Source: CAVTWS01 sp963738445 (GTDB lineage: Bacteria > Actinomycetota > Acidimicrobiia > Acidimicrobiales > SHLQ01). From it: DNA of 64,000 nucleotides. Positions within the stretch are counted from its first letter, which is position 1, and each line of letters begins with the position of its first letter. The notes below the pieces were generated by a model, which did no database searches, was not told the origin of the DNA, and saw only the letters and a program-made list of their open reading frames with translations. The position numbers and the translations under genes were made by a program. Location of the stretch: NCBI GenBank assembly GCA_963738445.1, contig CAVTWS010000008.1:124001-188000 (forward strand), written 5' to 3'. Positions 32,752 through 41,316 of the stretch are shown piece by piece.

Positions 32752-34116
32752 TCACCCGATGCGTTCTGAGCGGCCCAGGATCCCCTGGGGGCGGACCATC
32801 AGGATCGCCACCATGACCACGAGGGCGCCGACGTTCTTGAGCTCGATGGGGAGGTAGTTGCCGATGGTGGACATCTGTGTGCCCATACCGATGACGAGAC
32901 ATCCGACCAGCGGCCCGTACGCGGTGCCCAGTCCCCCAAGGGTCACGCCGGCGAAGAGCAGCAACAAGATGGTGGTGCCCATGTCCCAGCTGATCTGTTC
33001 GCTCATGCCGATGAACACGCCACCCAGGCCGGCCAGGACCGAACCGCCGATCCAGACATAGCGGATCACCCGCTCCACGTCGATGCCCGACGAAGCCGCC
33101 AGGTCCTTGTTGTCGGCCACGGCCCGCATGGCGCGCCCCATGCGGGTGCGCTCCAGATAGGCGGCCACACCGACCAGCACGACGGCCGACAGGATCACCA
33201 TCACCACGTCCTTGGGCGCGATCTGCACCGGTCCGATGTCCCAGGCCTGCTGCGTGGAGTTGCGGTAGAACTTGGGTCGGGCTCCCGCCACGTACTGGAA
33301 CAGGTAACGCACCAGGATCGACAAGCCGATGGTCACCACCATCTGGGCGAACAGGCCGGTGCCGCGCCGCCGCAGTGGCGCGAAGATGCCGGCGTCGAGC
33401 AGCCAGCCGGCGCCGGCGCTGGCGCCGAGACCCAGCGCGGCGGCGAACACGATCGGCACGCCCTCGCCGAACGGACCGGGCCCGCCGATGAAGCCGATGA
33501 AGCCAGCCAGACCCCAGAAATTGAACAGCATCGTAGCCAGGGCCCCGAATGTGACCATCTCGCCGTGGGCGAAGTTGGTGAGACCCGTGGTGCCGTAGAT
33601 GAGCGACAAGCCGATGGCGGCCATGGCGAGGTAGATGCCGAGCTTCAGACCATCGACGGCGCGCTGGGCGACCTGACGGCCCGTTATCTCGTGCTCGCCC
33701 GCACCCTCGCCGAGCCCCTCTTCACCCTCGACGATGCGGAACAGGGCGTTCGCCTGGCGGCCCGGATTGACCTCGACCACGCGTGAGACCTGGTCGAGGT
33801 CGGCGAGCGACACCCCGGGCGGCAGGGTCGACACGTCGAGCGTGACCTGGTACTGACCGGGCCCGGGCACGTCGACCCGAAAGCTTCCGTCGGCGCCCGA
33901 GCGCACCATCGCCACCTCGACCCCTGCTTCGTCGGCGACGGTGATGGCGACATCGGGCACGCTGATGCTCTCGCCGTTCGCGTCGTCGTAATCGAGCTGC
34001 CCGACCACCGCCTCATCGCCGGACGTCTGGGCGCTCGCCGGCAACGCACGGCAGAGCATCAAAGCGATCAGGGCGACGACGGGCAGGCTCAACCGCCGCA
34101 TCGCGCGTCGCTGCAT
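32752..34116 (-). CDS. livH: ABC transporter permease, LivH type, with N-terminal secreted Ig-like domain
   Basis: A 454-residue fusion. Residues 1-30 are a signal peptide (ends ALPASAQ). Residues about 35-125 resemble a CnaB/carboxypeptidase-regulatory beta-sandwich: ITVADEAGVEVAMVRSGADG, then SFRVDVPGPGQYQVTLDVS. From about 150 the LivH permease follows, with GIYLAMAAIGLSLIYGTTGL and NFAHGEMVTFGA. ATG 34116 has a GGAGG 8 nt upstream and keeps the signal peptide. The outside domain would sit next to the substrate entry side. Confidence 0.9.
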   Translation of the reverse strand: MQRRAMRRLSLPVVALIALMLCRALPASAQTSGDEAVVGQLDYDDANGESISVPDVAITVADEAGVEVAMVRSGADGSFRVDVPGPGQYQVTLDVSTLPPGVSLADLDQVSRVVEVNPGRQANALFRIVEGEEGLGEGAGEHEITGRQVAQRAVDGLKLGIYLAMAAIGLSLIYGTTGLTNFAHGEMVTFGALATMLFNFWGLAGFIGFIGGPGPFGEGVPIVFAAALGLGASAGAGWLLDAGIFAPLRRRGTGLFAQMVVTIGLSILVRYLFQYVAGARPKFYRNSTQQAWDIGPVQIAPKDVVMVILSAVVLVGVAAYLERTRMGRAMRAVADNKDLAASSGIDVERVIRYVWIGGSVLAGLGGVFIGMSEQISWDMGTTILLLLFAGVTLGGLGTAYGPLVGCLVIGMGTQMSTIGNYLPIELKNVGALVVMVAILMVRPQGILGRSERIG

Positions 34117-34181
34117 CTGGTCGGCCTCCAAGCGTGTACCCGATCCGGGCTGGGTGATTCTTGCCGCCGCTGGTACAAGAA

Positions 34182-34886
34182 TCAAGGAAGGACGGTATCG
34201 ACGAGTTCGTGGACCGGAACGACCGTGCCGGCCCAGAACGAGCCGAACTCGGCGTAGATCGCCGACGCGCGGTCGAAACGCATGGTGTAGACGACCTCCT
34301 TGAGGTCATCGGGGTGCACCGCGAACAGGGTCACGCCCCACTCGTAGTCATCGAGGCCGGTCGAGCCGGTGATGACCTGGAGCACGCGGCCGGCGAAGGT
34401 CCGCCCGGACGCACCATGCTCGTGCATGAGCTCGCTGCGTTCGTCGTAGGGCAGCGTGAACCAGTTCTGCTCCGGCTGACGCCGCTTGGACATCGGGTAG
34501 AAGCACCACGCCCGCTTGCCCTCGGGCGGCAGCTGTGGGTACAGCCGCGCCTGCTTCATCGGCTCGGGCACGCCCTTGGCGTACTCGGAGATCTCGGTGA
34601 GCGACACGTACGAGTTGACGACGGCCAGGCCCGTTCGCTGCACTGCGGTCTGGAAACGGCGCAGCACGCCCCAGTCCTCGGCCAGCACCATGAACCCGAT
34701 ATCGGCCTTGTGGCCGAGCAGCGCCGTGCACACCACCTGGGCGCCGTCGGCCTCGGCCGCTCGCACGGCCGCCACGACCGCCTCCCGATCAGGCCCAGCA
34801 CCATGATCGAGAGAGGAATGGGGCGCCGCGGCGCAGAACAGGTGGAGGACAGCAAGTCCGGTGGACGGGCGCAGCGGTTCGGTCAC
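34182..34886 (-). CDS. hemQ: Coproheme decarboxylase (chlorite-dismutase family HemQ)
   Basis: A 234-residue protein converting coproheme to heme b, the last step of the coproporphyrin pathway used by Actinomycetota. Family blocks: LTEISEYAKGVP, RAWCFYPMSKRRQPEQNWFT (redox-active Tyr region), MHEHGASGRTFAGRVLQVIT (proximal His), DDYEWGVTLFAVHPDDLKEV. GTG 34886 has TAGACT 6 nt upstream, so it is separately transcribed although 9 nt from fdhD. Confidence 0.93.
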   Translation of the reverse strand: MTEPLRPSTGLAVLHLFCAAAPHSSLDHGAGPDREAVVAAVRAAEADGAQVVCTALLGHKADIGFMVLAEDWGVLRRFQTAVQRTGLAVVNSYVSLTEISEYAKGVPEPMKQARLYPQLPPEGKRAWCFYPMSKRRQPEQNWFTLPYDERSELMHEHGASGRTFAGRVLQVITGSTGLDDYEWGVTLFAVHPDDLKEVVYTMRFDRASAIYAEFGSFWAGTVVPVHELVDTVLP

Positions 34887-34892
34887 GGTGCG

Positions 34893-34898
34893 AGTCTA
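34893..34898 (-). promoter_or_regulatory. -10 element of leaderless promoter (hemQ)
   Basis: TAGACT on the minus strand, 6 nt before GTG 34886. It overlaps the fdhD stop codon. Confidence 0.5.
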
Positions 34899-35693
34899 GG
34901 AAGCGGGGCTCGTGTACAGGTTCAGCGATCCCTGACGAACGAATCCGGCGAGGATCAGCCCGGCCCGTCGAGCCGTCTCGACCGCGAGATTGCTCGGCGC
35001 ACTGACCGAGACCAGCGCTCCGAACCCCGCCGCCCACGCCTTGTGCACCATCTCGAGCGACGCCCGACCACTGATGAACAGGCCGAGCCCGTGGGCGGGC
35101 ACGCGGGAATCGATCAGGAGGCGACCGATCACCTTGTCGGCTGCGTTGTGTCGGCCGATGTCCTCCCGCACGACGATCACGTCACCGGTGGCGTCGAACG
35201 CGGCTGCCGCATGGACGCCGCCCGTACGGGCGAAGAGGTCCTGAGCGGCACGGACGCGGTCGGGCACGGCTGCCAGGACGTCGATCGAGATCGTGCTCGG
35301 GGTCACCGGAGTGAGGTGGGCGCACAACTCGTCGATGGCTTCACGTCCGCACAGACCGCACGACGATCCGGTCAGCCCCAACCGAGGCGTCGGGGCCGGC
35401 GCCCGGCCGCCCGTGTCAACCGTCACCACGTTGAACTCGGTCTCCGCGGCCGATCCGGTCGCGCAGTACCGGATACCCGTGACGGCCGCGTCGCTGAGCA
35501 GGCCCTCGGTGAAGCAGAAGCCGGCGGCCAGCTCGAAGTCGTGGCCCGGTGTGCGCATCGTGGTGGAGACAAGGGCGTCGTCGAGCCGGATCGACAGCGG
35601 TTCCTCCACGATCACCTCGTCAGGAGTGCGACCTCCCACACCGTCGACGGCCCAGCGTTCGACCATCACCTGCTCGACCCGGCGGCGCGTCAC
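34896..35693 (-). CDS. fdhD: Formate dehydrogenase accessory sulfurtransferase FdhD
   Basis: A 265-residue protein that transfers sulfur to the molybdenum cofactor of formate-dehydrogenase-type enzymes. Visible: DEVIVEEPLSIRLDD, MRTPGHDFELAAGFCFTEGL, the catalytic C-x-x-C in TGSSCGLCGREAID, and REDIGRHNAADKVIGRLLID. Because FdhD serves molybdo-bis-PGD enzymes, the oxidoreductase at 18.4 kb is a natural client. GTG 35693 is the chosen start. Confidence 0.94.
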   Translation of the reverse strand: MTRRRVEQVMVERWAVDGVGGRTPDEVIVEEPLSIRLDDALVSTTMRTPGHDFELAAGFCFTEGLLSDAAVTGIRYCATGSAAETEFNVVTVDTGGRAPAPTPRLGLTGSSCGLCGREAIDELCAHLTPVTPSTISIDVLAAVPDRVRAAQDLFARTGGVHAAAAFDATGDVIVVREDIGRHNAADKVIGRLLIDSRVPAHGLGLFISGRASLEMVHKAWAAGFGALVSVSAPSNLAVETARRAGLILAGFVRQGSLNLYTSPAS

Positions 35694-35720
35694 GTCGTCA
35701 TTGTCTCCCGATCAGGTTCC

Positions 35721-35757
35721 AAAACGGCACCGGCCGCCCCGAAGGGCGGTCGGTGTG
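35721..35757 (-). terminator. Rho-independent terminator after groEL
   Basis: On the minus strand a 12-bp GC stem (CACCGACCGCCC with GGGCGGCCGGTG, one G-T pair) and a UUCG-type loop is followed by GCCGTTTT. It lies 42 nt after the groEL stop. Confidence 0.8.
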
Positions 35758-35798
35758 CTCGATGACGGTCGGAGACGCCGGAGCGGTCTCGTCGAGGA

Positions 35799-37430
35799 TC
35801 AGAAGTCCATGTCGCCCATGCCGCCGCCGGGCATGCCGCCACCCGAAGCCTCGGGCTTGTCGGCGACCACCGCTTCGGTGGTGAGGAACAGGGCAGCGAT
35901 GGAGCCAGCGTTCTGAAGCGCCGAACGGGTCACCTTGGCGGCGTCGATGATGCCGGACGCCACCAGGTCGACGTACTCGCCGGTGGCGGCGTTCAGGCCG
36001 TTCGAGCCCTTCAACGAGCGCACCTTCTCCACCACCACGCCGCCTTCCATGCCGGCGTTGATGGCGATCTGGGCCAGCGGAGCTTCGAGCGCCTTGGCGA
36101 CGATGCGGGCACCGGTCGCCTGGTCGTGGTCCTTCAGCGAGTCCGCCGTGGCGAGAGCAGCCTTCTGGGCCCGCAGCAGGGTGACGCCGCCGCCGGCGAC
36201 GACACCCTCTTCGATGGCCGCCTTGGTGGTGCTGACGGCGTCTTCGATGCGGTGCTTCTTCTCTTTGAGCTCCACCTCGGTGGCGGCGCCGACCTTGAGC
36301 ACCGCGACACCACCGGAGAGCTTGGCCAGACGCTCCTGGAGCTTCTCACGGTCGTAGTCGGAGTCGGTGTTCTCGATCTCGGCCTTGATCTGGTTGATGC
36401 GGCCGGAGATGTCGGAGTCGTCACCCTCGCCCTCGACGATGGTGGTCTCGTCCTTGGCGACCACGATCTTGCGGGCCTGGCCCAACATGTCGAGGGTGGT
36501 GTTCTCGACCTTGAGGCCGACCTCTTCGCTGATGACCTGGCCACCGGTGAGGATCGCCATGTCCTGCAACATCGCCTTGCGGCGGTCACCGAAGCCGGGC
36601 GCCTTCACGGCGACAGAGTTGAAGGTGCCGCGGATCTTGTTGACGACGAGCGTGGCCAGGGCCTCGCCCTCGACGTCCTCGGCGATGATGAGCAGCGGAC
36701 GGGCCGACTGCATGACCTTCTCGAGCACGGGCACGAGGTCACGAACGGCCGAGATCTTCGAGCCCACGAGGAGGACGTACGGGTTCTCGAGCACGGCTTC
36801 CATGCGCTCGGGATCGCTCACGAAGTACGGGGAGATGTAGCCCTTGTCGAAGCGCATGCCCTCGACGAGGTCCATCTCGATGCCGAAGGTCTGGCCTTCC
36901 TCGACGGTGATGACGCCGTCCTTGCCGACCTTGTCGATCGCCTCGGAGATCATCTGCCCGATCTCGGGGTCAGCGGCGGAGATGGCGGCCACGTTGGCGA
37001 TCTGCGCCTTGTCGCTCGACACGTCGACGGCAGAGTTGCGGATCGACTCGACCGCAGCCTCGACGGCCGCCTCGATGCCCTTCTTGAGGGACATCGGGTT
37101 GGCGCCGGCAGCCACGTTGCGCAGGCCCTCACGGACCATGGCCCAGGCCAGCACCGTGGCGGTGGTGGTGCCGTCGCCGGCGACGTCGTCGGTCTTCTTG
37201 GCGACTTCCTTGACCAGCTCGGCGCCGATCCGTTCGAAGGGATCCTCGAGTTCGATCTCCTTGGCGATCGACACGCCGTCATTGGTGATCGTGGGGGCTC
37301 CCCACTTCTTCTCGAGCACGACGTTTCGGCCCTTGGGGCCGAGCGTGACGCGCACGGCGTCGGCCAACTGGTTCATGCCGCGCTCAAGGGCCCGGCGCGC
37401 CTGCTCGTCGAAGCTGATGATCTTCGCCAT
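35799..37430 (-). CDS. groEL: 60 kDa chaperonin GroEL
   Basis: A 543-residue chaperonin with the classic blocks LGPKGRNVVLEKKWGAPTI, DDVAGDGTTTATVLAWAMV (ATP site), EEGVVAGGGVTLLRA and a C-terminal Gly/Met tail (GGGMPGGGMGDMDF). The tail is Gly-Met-rich rather than His-rich, as in actinobacterial GroEL2. A GGAGGA site precedes ATG 37430, and a CIRCE operator lies 78-104 nt upstream. No groES is present in the window. Confidence 0.98.
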   Translation of the reverse strand: MAKIISFDEQARRALERGMNQLADAVRVTLGPKGRNVVLEKKWGAPTITNDGVSIAKEIELEDPFERIGAELVKEVAKKTDDVAGDGTTTATVLAWAMVREGLRNVAAGANPMSLKKGIEAAVEAAVESIRNSAVDVSSDKAQIANVAAISAADPEIGQMISEAIDKVGKDGVITVEEGQTFGIEMDLVEGMRFDKGYISPYFVSDPERMEAVLENPYVLLVGSKISAVRDLVPVLEKVMQSARPLLIIAEDVEGEALATLVVNKIRGTFNSVAVKAPGFGDRRKAMLQDMAILTGGQVISEEVGLKVENTTLDMLGQARKIVVAKDETTIVEGEGDDSDISGRINQIKAEIENTDSDYDREKLQERLAKLSGGVAVLKVGAATEVELKEKKHRIEDAVSTTKAAIEEGVVAGGGVTLLRAQKAALATADSLKDHDQATGARIVAKALEAPLAQIAINAGMEGGVVVEKVRSLKGSNGLNAATGEYVDLVASGIIDAAKVTRSALQNAGSIAALFLTTEAVVADKPEASGGGMPGGGMGDMDF

Positions 37431-37507
37431 ATCGGTGATTTCCTCCGGGTCGTTCCCATTGTCTCGGTGAGGGGCGACATCCGAGGATCCGGGCGCTGTT
37501 CACCGAG

Positions 37508-37534
37508 TTGGCACTCTCACGGTGCGAGTGCCAA
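37508..37534. promoter_or_regulatory. CIRCE operator (HrcA site) upstream of groEL
   Basis: TTGGCACTC, a 9-nt spacer, then GAGTGCCAA: an exact inverted repeat differing from the CIRCE consensus (TTAGCACTC-N9-GAGTGCTAA) at one symmetric position. HrcA repression of groEL is the established role. Confidence 0.9.
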
Positions 37535-37707
37535 TCCAACCAGGTTTTCGACCGAATCGCAACACCCCGGGCCGGACAAAACCTCGCTGCCACCCTTCCC
37601 CGATCCGTTCTGGGAGGGCAACGCGTGCTCCAGAGAGCGCGCCACCCGCCCAGAAGGATGTGGGGGAGGCAGGGCTGGACCGGGGATCGGAGAGCCGAGC
37701 CGGGAGG

Positions 37708-37983
37708 TCAGCCGCCGGCGACCGCGGGCACGATCGCGACCGTCTCGCCGTCGGGCACGACGGTGTCGAGTCCGTCCATGAAGCGCACGTCGTCGTCCGA
37801 AACGAACACGTTGACGAACCGGCGCAGCTTGCCGTCATCATCGAGCAGGCGATCGCTGAAGCCCGGATGGGCGACGTTGAGGGCGCTGAGGACATCGCGC
37901 ACCGTCGAACCTTCCACGGCGATCTCGGACTTGCCGCCCGTCAGCGGACGCAGGGTCGTGGGGATGCGGACGGTCACGCTCAT
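37708..37983 (-). CDS. CysO-like MoaD/ThiS sulfur carrier protein
   Basis: A 91-residue ubiquitin-fold carrier ending in AIVPAVAGG. The start SVTVRIPTTLRPLTGGKSEI and the FVNVFVSDDDVRFMDGLDT block match mycobacterial CysO, the sulfur donor for cysteine synthesis by CysM, better than MoaD. Its C-terminal Gly-Gly is the thiocarboxylate site. ATG 37983 is supported by TAGCAT 7 nt upstream; an in-frame ATG at 37992 overlaps that hexamer. The partner cysM and mec genes are not nearby. Confidence 0.85.
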   Translation of the reverse strand: MSVTVRIPTTLRPLTGGKSEIAVEGSTVRDVLSALNVAHPGFSDRLLDDDGKLRRFVNVFVSDDDVRFMDGLDTVVPDGETVAIVPAVAGG

Positions 37984-37990
37984 GGCAGTC

Positions 37991-37996
37991 ATGCTA
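37991..37996 (-). promoter_or_regulatory. -10 element of leaderless promoter (cysO-like)
   Basis: TAGCAT on the minus strand, 7 nt before ATG 37983. Confidence 0.45.
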
Positions 37997-38227
37997 GGGC
38001 CTCGTTCTCGGTACTCTCGACGTGGGCGCACGACGTGGGGTCACGACGTGGCGCACCACGATGGGTCCGCCGGTCGCGTTCCCGATGGTCGGCCAACGTG
38101 CCCGGGCGGCCCGACATTCCCGGCCCGGTGGTGACATCTGGCGCCGCGACACGCAGGGTCGATTCGACGTCGACTGGGGTAGACCGACCGGTGCCCGACC
38201 CCGGTACCGTGTTCGCTCGGAGCCACC

Positions 38228-39112
38228 ATGATCCGCACCTTCCACCACGGCGACACCGACGCCGCCCACCTCGCCACCCGCAAGGGAAGCCAGCGGATCT
38301 CGGTCTGCCTGCCGGCGCGGAACGAGGAGGCGACGGTCGGTGGCATCGTCGAGGAGATCATCGCCACCCTCGTGGACGCCGTGCCCCTCGTCGACGAGGT
38401 GCTCGTCATCGACGATCACTCCACCGACGACACCGCCGCCGCGGCGGCCGCCGCCGGCGCCAAGGTGATCGATGCGTCCACCGTGCTCACCGAGTACGCA
38501 TCGGGGCCAGGCAAGGGCAAGGCCTTGTGGCGCTCGCTCGCCCGCAGCACCGGCGACATCATCGTCTGGTGCGATGCCGACGTCCGCAACTTCGGCGCCC
38601 ACTTCGTCACCGGTCTCGTGGCCCCGCTGATCCTCGACCCCTCCATCGAGTACGTGAAGGGCTTCTACGAACGGCCCCTCGCCGCCGATGGCGAGGGCGG
38701 TGGCCGCGTCACCGAGCTCACCGCCCGACCGATCCTGTCGCTCATCCACCCGGAGCTGACCGGGTTCATCCAGCCGCTGTCGGGCGAGTACGCCGGCCGA
38801 CGCACCCTCCTCGAGCGAGTGCCCTTCTTCGGCGGTTACGGCGTCGAGACGGGGCTGCTGATCGACATCGCCCGCGAGATCGGCGTCGAGCACATGGCGC
38901 AGGTCGACCTGGGGGCGCGCATCCACCGCAACCGCACCCTCGTCGAGCTCGGCGAGCAAGCTGTGACCATCCTCCACGTCGCGCTGCGTCGCATCGACCC
39001 CTCGCTCGTGCCCGACGTCGCCCACCTGGTGCGGGCGAGTGGGGAATCGGTGACGATCACGTCGCCCGAGCTGCCGCCGATGTGTTCGGTGCCGGCGTCA
39101 CTGCGGTTCTGA
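38228..39112 (+). CDS. gpgS: Glucosyl-3-phosphoglycerate synthase (GT81)
   Basis: A 294-residue retaining glycosyltransferase that joins glucose from a nucleotide sugar to 3-phosphoglycerate, the first step of methylglucose lipopolysaccharide and of glucosylglycerate synthesis. GT-A motifs: ISVCLPARNEEATVGGIVEE, VDEVLVIDDHSTDDTA, GPGKGKALWRSLARSTGDII, the metal motif WCDADV, and RPILSLIHPELTGFIQPLSG EYAG acceptor segment. A TACCGT about 25 nt upstream and a CGGAG site precede ATG 38228. Confidence 0.9.
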   Translation: MIRTFHHGDTDAAHLATRKGSQRISVCLPARNEEATVGGIVEEIIATLVDAVPLVDEVLVIDDHSTDDTAAAAAAAGAKVIDASTVLTEYASGPGKGKALWRSLARSTGDIIVWCDADVRNFGAHFVTGLVAPLILDPSIEYVKGFYERPLAADGEGGGRVTELTARPILSLIHPELTGFIQPLSGEYAGRRTLLERVPFFGGYGVETGLLIDIAREIGVEHMAQVDLGARIHRNRTLVELGEQAVTILHVALRRIDPSLVPDVAHLVRASGESVTITSPELPPMCSVPASLRF

Positions 39113-40120
39113 GGCCAGCCACTCGCGCACCACGTCGGCGGCGAGTCCGGGCGCATCGTCCATGGCCCGATCCTCACCGAATCGTTCCAGCAGGGACACG
39201 ACCGTGACCCGACCGTTCAGGTCGGGGAGATCGAAGTCGGGATCCACCCGACCGACGACCACGAGGGCGGGTTTGTCGAGCTCGACGGCCCGGGCGACCA
39301 CCCCGCCCACCACCTTGCCGTCGAACGACTGGGCGTCGAGCTCACCCTCCCCCGTCACCACGGCGTCGGCGCAATCGAGGCGTTCGTCGAACTCGATCTC
39401 CTCGGCGATCAGGTCGAACCCGTCGACGAGTCGGGCACCGATGGCCGCCAGGCCGCCCGCCAGTCCTCCGGCCGCGCCGGCTCGCGGCAGCTCTCGCACG
39501 TCGATCCCGTGTTCCTGCTCGTACACGTCGGCCAACCGCTCCAGACGCCGCCGGAGCAGCTCGACCTGCGCCGGCGACGCCCCCTTCTGGGGGGCGAATA
39601 CGGCGGCGGCATCCAGGAAACGCGTGCGGACATCGCAGGCCACGACGATCTCGACCCCCCGGTAGCGGCCCATCGGGAACATGGCGCGCTGGGCCCCCAG
39701 CCCGCCGTCGGTCGTGGCGGAGCCACCGACCGTGACGATGATGCGCCGGGCACCCGACTCCGCGGCGGCCGCGATGAGCTCGCCCGTCCCGTACGTGGAC
39801 GCCGACATGGCGTCATTGCCTTCGGCGCCGCCGACCAGGGCCAGACCAGAGGCGCGGGCCATCTCGATGACGGCCGTGCTGGTCTTCGACGACACGCGCC
39901 ACGCCGCCTCGACGGGTTCGCCGAGCGGATTCGACACGACGGTCGACCGGTTAGGGCCACCGAGGACATCGAGCGACCCCTCGCCGCCGTCGGCGACCGG
40001 GCAGCGGTCGGCCACGTGGCCGTCACGTTCAACTGCCGCCGCCAGCGCGTCGGCCATCCCGGCCGCCGTGGCGGTTCCGCGGAACTTGTCGGGGGCCAGC
40101 ACCACGCGCATGGCCGTCAT
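39098..40120 (-). CDS. Glycerate kinase
   Basis: A 340-residue kinase of the GarK/GlxK (GK-I) family that phosphorylates D-glycerate to 2-phosphoglycerate. Motifs: VVLAPDKFRGTATAAGMADA, CPVADGGEGSLDVL, GGSATTDGGLGAQRAMF, and the C-terminal ADAVVTGEGELDAQSFDGKV. Starts at ATG 40120 or 40111 are both possible. Its 3' end overlaps convergent gpgS by 15 nt, pairing two genes of glycerate metabolism. Confidence 0.93.
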   Translation of the reverse strand: MTAMRVVLAPDKFRGTATAAGMADALAAAVERDGHVADRCPVADGGEGSLDVLGGPNRSTVVSNPLGEPVEAAWRVSSKTSTAVIEMARASGLALVGGAEGNDAMSASTYGTGELIAAAAESGARRIIVTVGGSATTDGGLGAQRAMFPMGRYRGVEIVVACDVRTRFLDAAAVFAPQKGASPAQVELLRRRLERLADVYEQEHGIDVRELPRAGAAGGLAGGLAAIGARLVDGFDLIAEEIEFDERLDCADAVVTGEGELDAQSFDGKVVGGVVARAVELDKPALVVVGRVDPDFDLPDLNGRVTVVSLLERFGEDRAMDDAPGLAADVVREWLASEPQ

Positions 40121-40152
40121 GGTGCCAGCTCGGCGGCCTGTTCAGGCCGAGA

Positions 40153-40809
40153 TCAGCGGATGAGGCCGTCGCTGCCGAGCACGACGAGGATCTGGGCGGC
40201 GTCGGCCTCGAGGATGTTGTCGGCGCCGGTCACGACGGTGTCGGAGGTCCCGGTCAGCAAGGCCACCGAGGTCCCGGGCACGCCCAGGGAGACGGCCAAG
40301 GCGAGCGCGTCAGCGTCGTAGCCGTCGCGGTAGAGGATCTGCGACAGGGATGCGTCGACACCATCGGCGGTGCCCGACAGGTAACCGAACGAGATGAGCT
40401 TGTCCTCCATGGTCCCGGCGATGCCGGTCTCGCCGGTGGCGTTCACGGCCAGGGTCTGGATCTCGGCCGGGAGGCGAGTCTCCGCGGTGATGACCGAGCC
40501 GTCGTCGGTGACCGCACCATCGGTGGCGGTGGTATCGGTGCCGTCGGTGGCGGCGGTGTCGGTGCCACCGTCGGTGGGGGCCAGCGTGGTGGTGCTATCG
40601 GTGCCGCCGTCGGTCACGGCGCCGTCGCCGTCGGTCGCGGAGCCGTCATCGGTCGCGACCTCACCGGCAGAACCGGAATCGGCGCCGGAATCGAAGCCGC
40701 GGGCCAGGAGCAAGAGGCCGATGATGACGGCGGCGCCGATCAGGATGAGGGCGCGGCTGTCGATCTGGCCGACCGGGCTGGTCCCCCCGTTACGCCCCCG
40801 GACGGTCAT
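40153..40809 (-). CDS. LytR C-terminal domain membrane protein (VirR-like)
   Basis: A 218-residue protein with one N-terminal membrane segment (ALILIGAAVIIGLLLLARGF), a Gly/Thr/Asp-rich extracellular linker (about 45-105), and a LytR_C domain (AVNATGETGIAGTMEDKLIS, YRDGYDADALALAVSLGVPG). In mycobacteria the same pair of genes, DUF3263 (Rv0430) and LytR_C (Rv0431, VirR), lies near groEL2. VirR affects envelope and vesicle release. The start overlaps the DUF3263 stop by ATGA. Confidence 0.85.
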   Translation of the reverse strand: MTVRGRNGGTSPVGQIDSRALILIGAAVIIGLLLLARGFDSGADSGSAGEVATDDGSATDGDGAVTDGGTDSTTTLAPTDGGTDTAATDGTDTTATDGAVTDDGSVITAETRLPAEIQTLAVNATGETGIAGTMEDKLISFGYLSGTADGVDASLSQILYRDGYDADALALAVSLGVPGTSVALLTGTSDTVVTGADNILEADAAQILVVLGSDGLIR

Positions 40810-41066
40810 CGGCCCCGGGGCTCCTGAACGGACCGGCCCTCGAAGCGGGCACGGCGGCGGCGGTCACGGAGCCGGCGAAGGCGGCGGACCACGAGTGGGT
40901 CGTACACGTAGGCCTCCTCACGATCGAGAAGCTCGGTCAGCAGCTGGTAGTAACGAGTGGTCGAGAGCTCGAAACGGTCGCGGATGGCCGTGTCCTTGGG
41001 ACCGTCCTCGGCCCACCAGGTGCGCTCGAAGTCCAGGATCGCCTGTTCTCGTTCGGTCAACGCCAT
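40806..41066 (-). CDS. DUF3263 family protein
   Basis: An 86-residue small basic protein that starts ALTEREQAILDFERTWWAED and continues GPKDTAIRDRFELSTTRYYQ. This is the DUF3263 signature, an HTH-like fold conserved in Actinomycetota and usually placed before a LytR_C gene as here. It ends in a basic Arg-rich tail. ATG 41066 begins the conserved part; upstream in-frame codons would add an unconserved tail. Confidence 0.88.
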   Translation of the reverse strand: MALTEREQAILDFERTWWAEDGPKDTAIRDRFELSTTRYYQLLTELLDREEAYVYDPLVVRRLRRLRDRRRRARFEGRSVQEPRGR

Positions 41067-41232
41067 CGCCGCAAGCCTGTCCGGTGTCGGGGTGTGGAGC
41101 GAGCACCGACGAAATCCCCCGGTGCCCGTCGCAAGACTGCCACACATCGATGGAGAAGTGGCGGCATTCCGATCGAAGACGCCTGGCAGGTGACCACGAG
41201 TCGGGTTGTCGCTCTACGCTGACCGTCGGCCC

Positions 41233-41306
41233 GCCCGAGTAGCTCAGTTGGCCAGAGCAGCTGTCTTGTAAACAGCAGGTCGTCGGTTCGAATCCGACCT
41301 CGGGCT
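41233..41306 (+). tRNA. tRNA-Thr (anticodon TGT)
   Basis: A 74-nt tRNA: acceptor GCCCGAG/CTCGGGC with discriminator T, D-arm GCTCAGTTGGCCAGAGC, anticodon arm GCTGT-CTTGTAA-ACAGC giving anticodon TGT, and T-arm GTTCGAATC. It ends 10 nt before the convergent tauE gene. CCA is not encoded. Confidence 0.97.
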
Positions 41307-41316
41307 CTCCGCGGTG

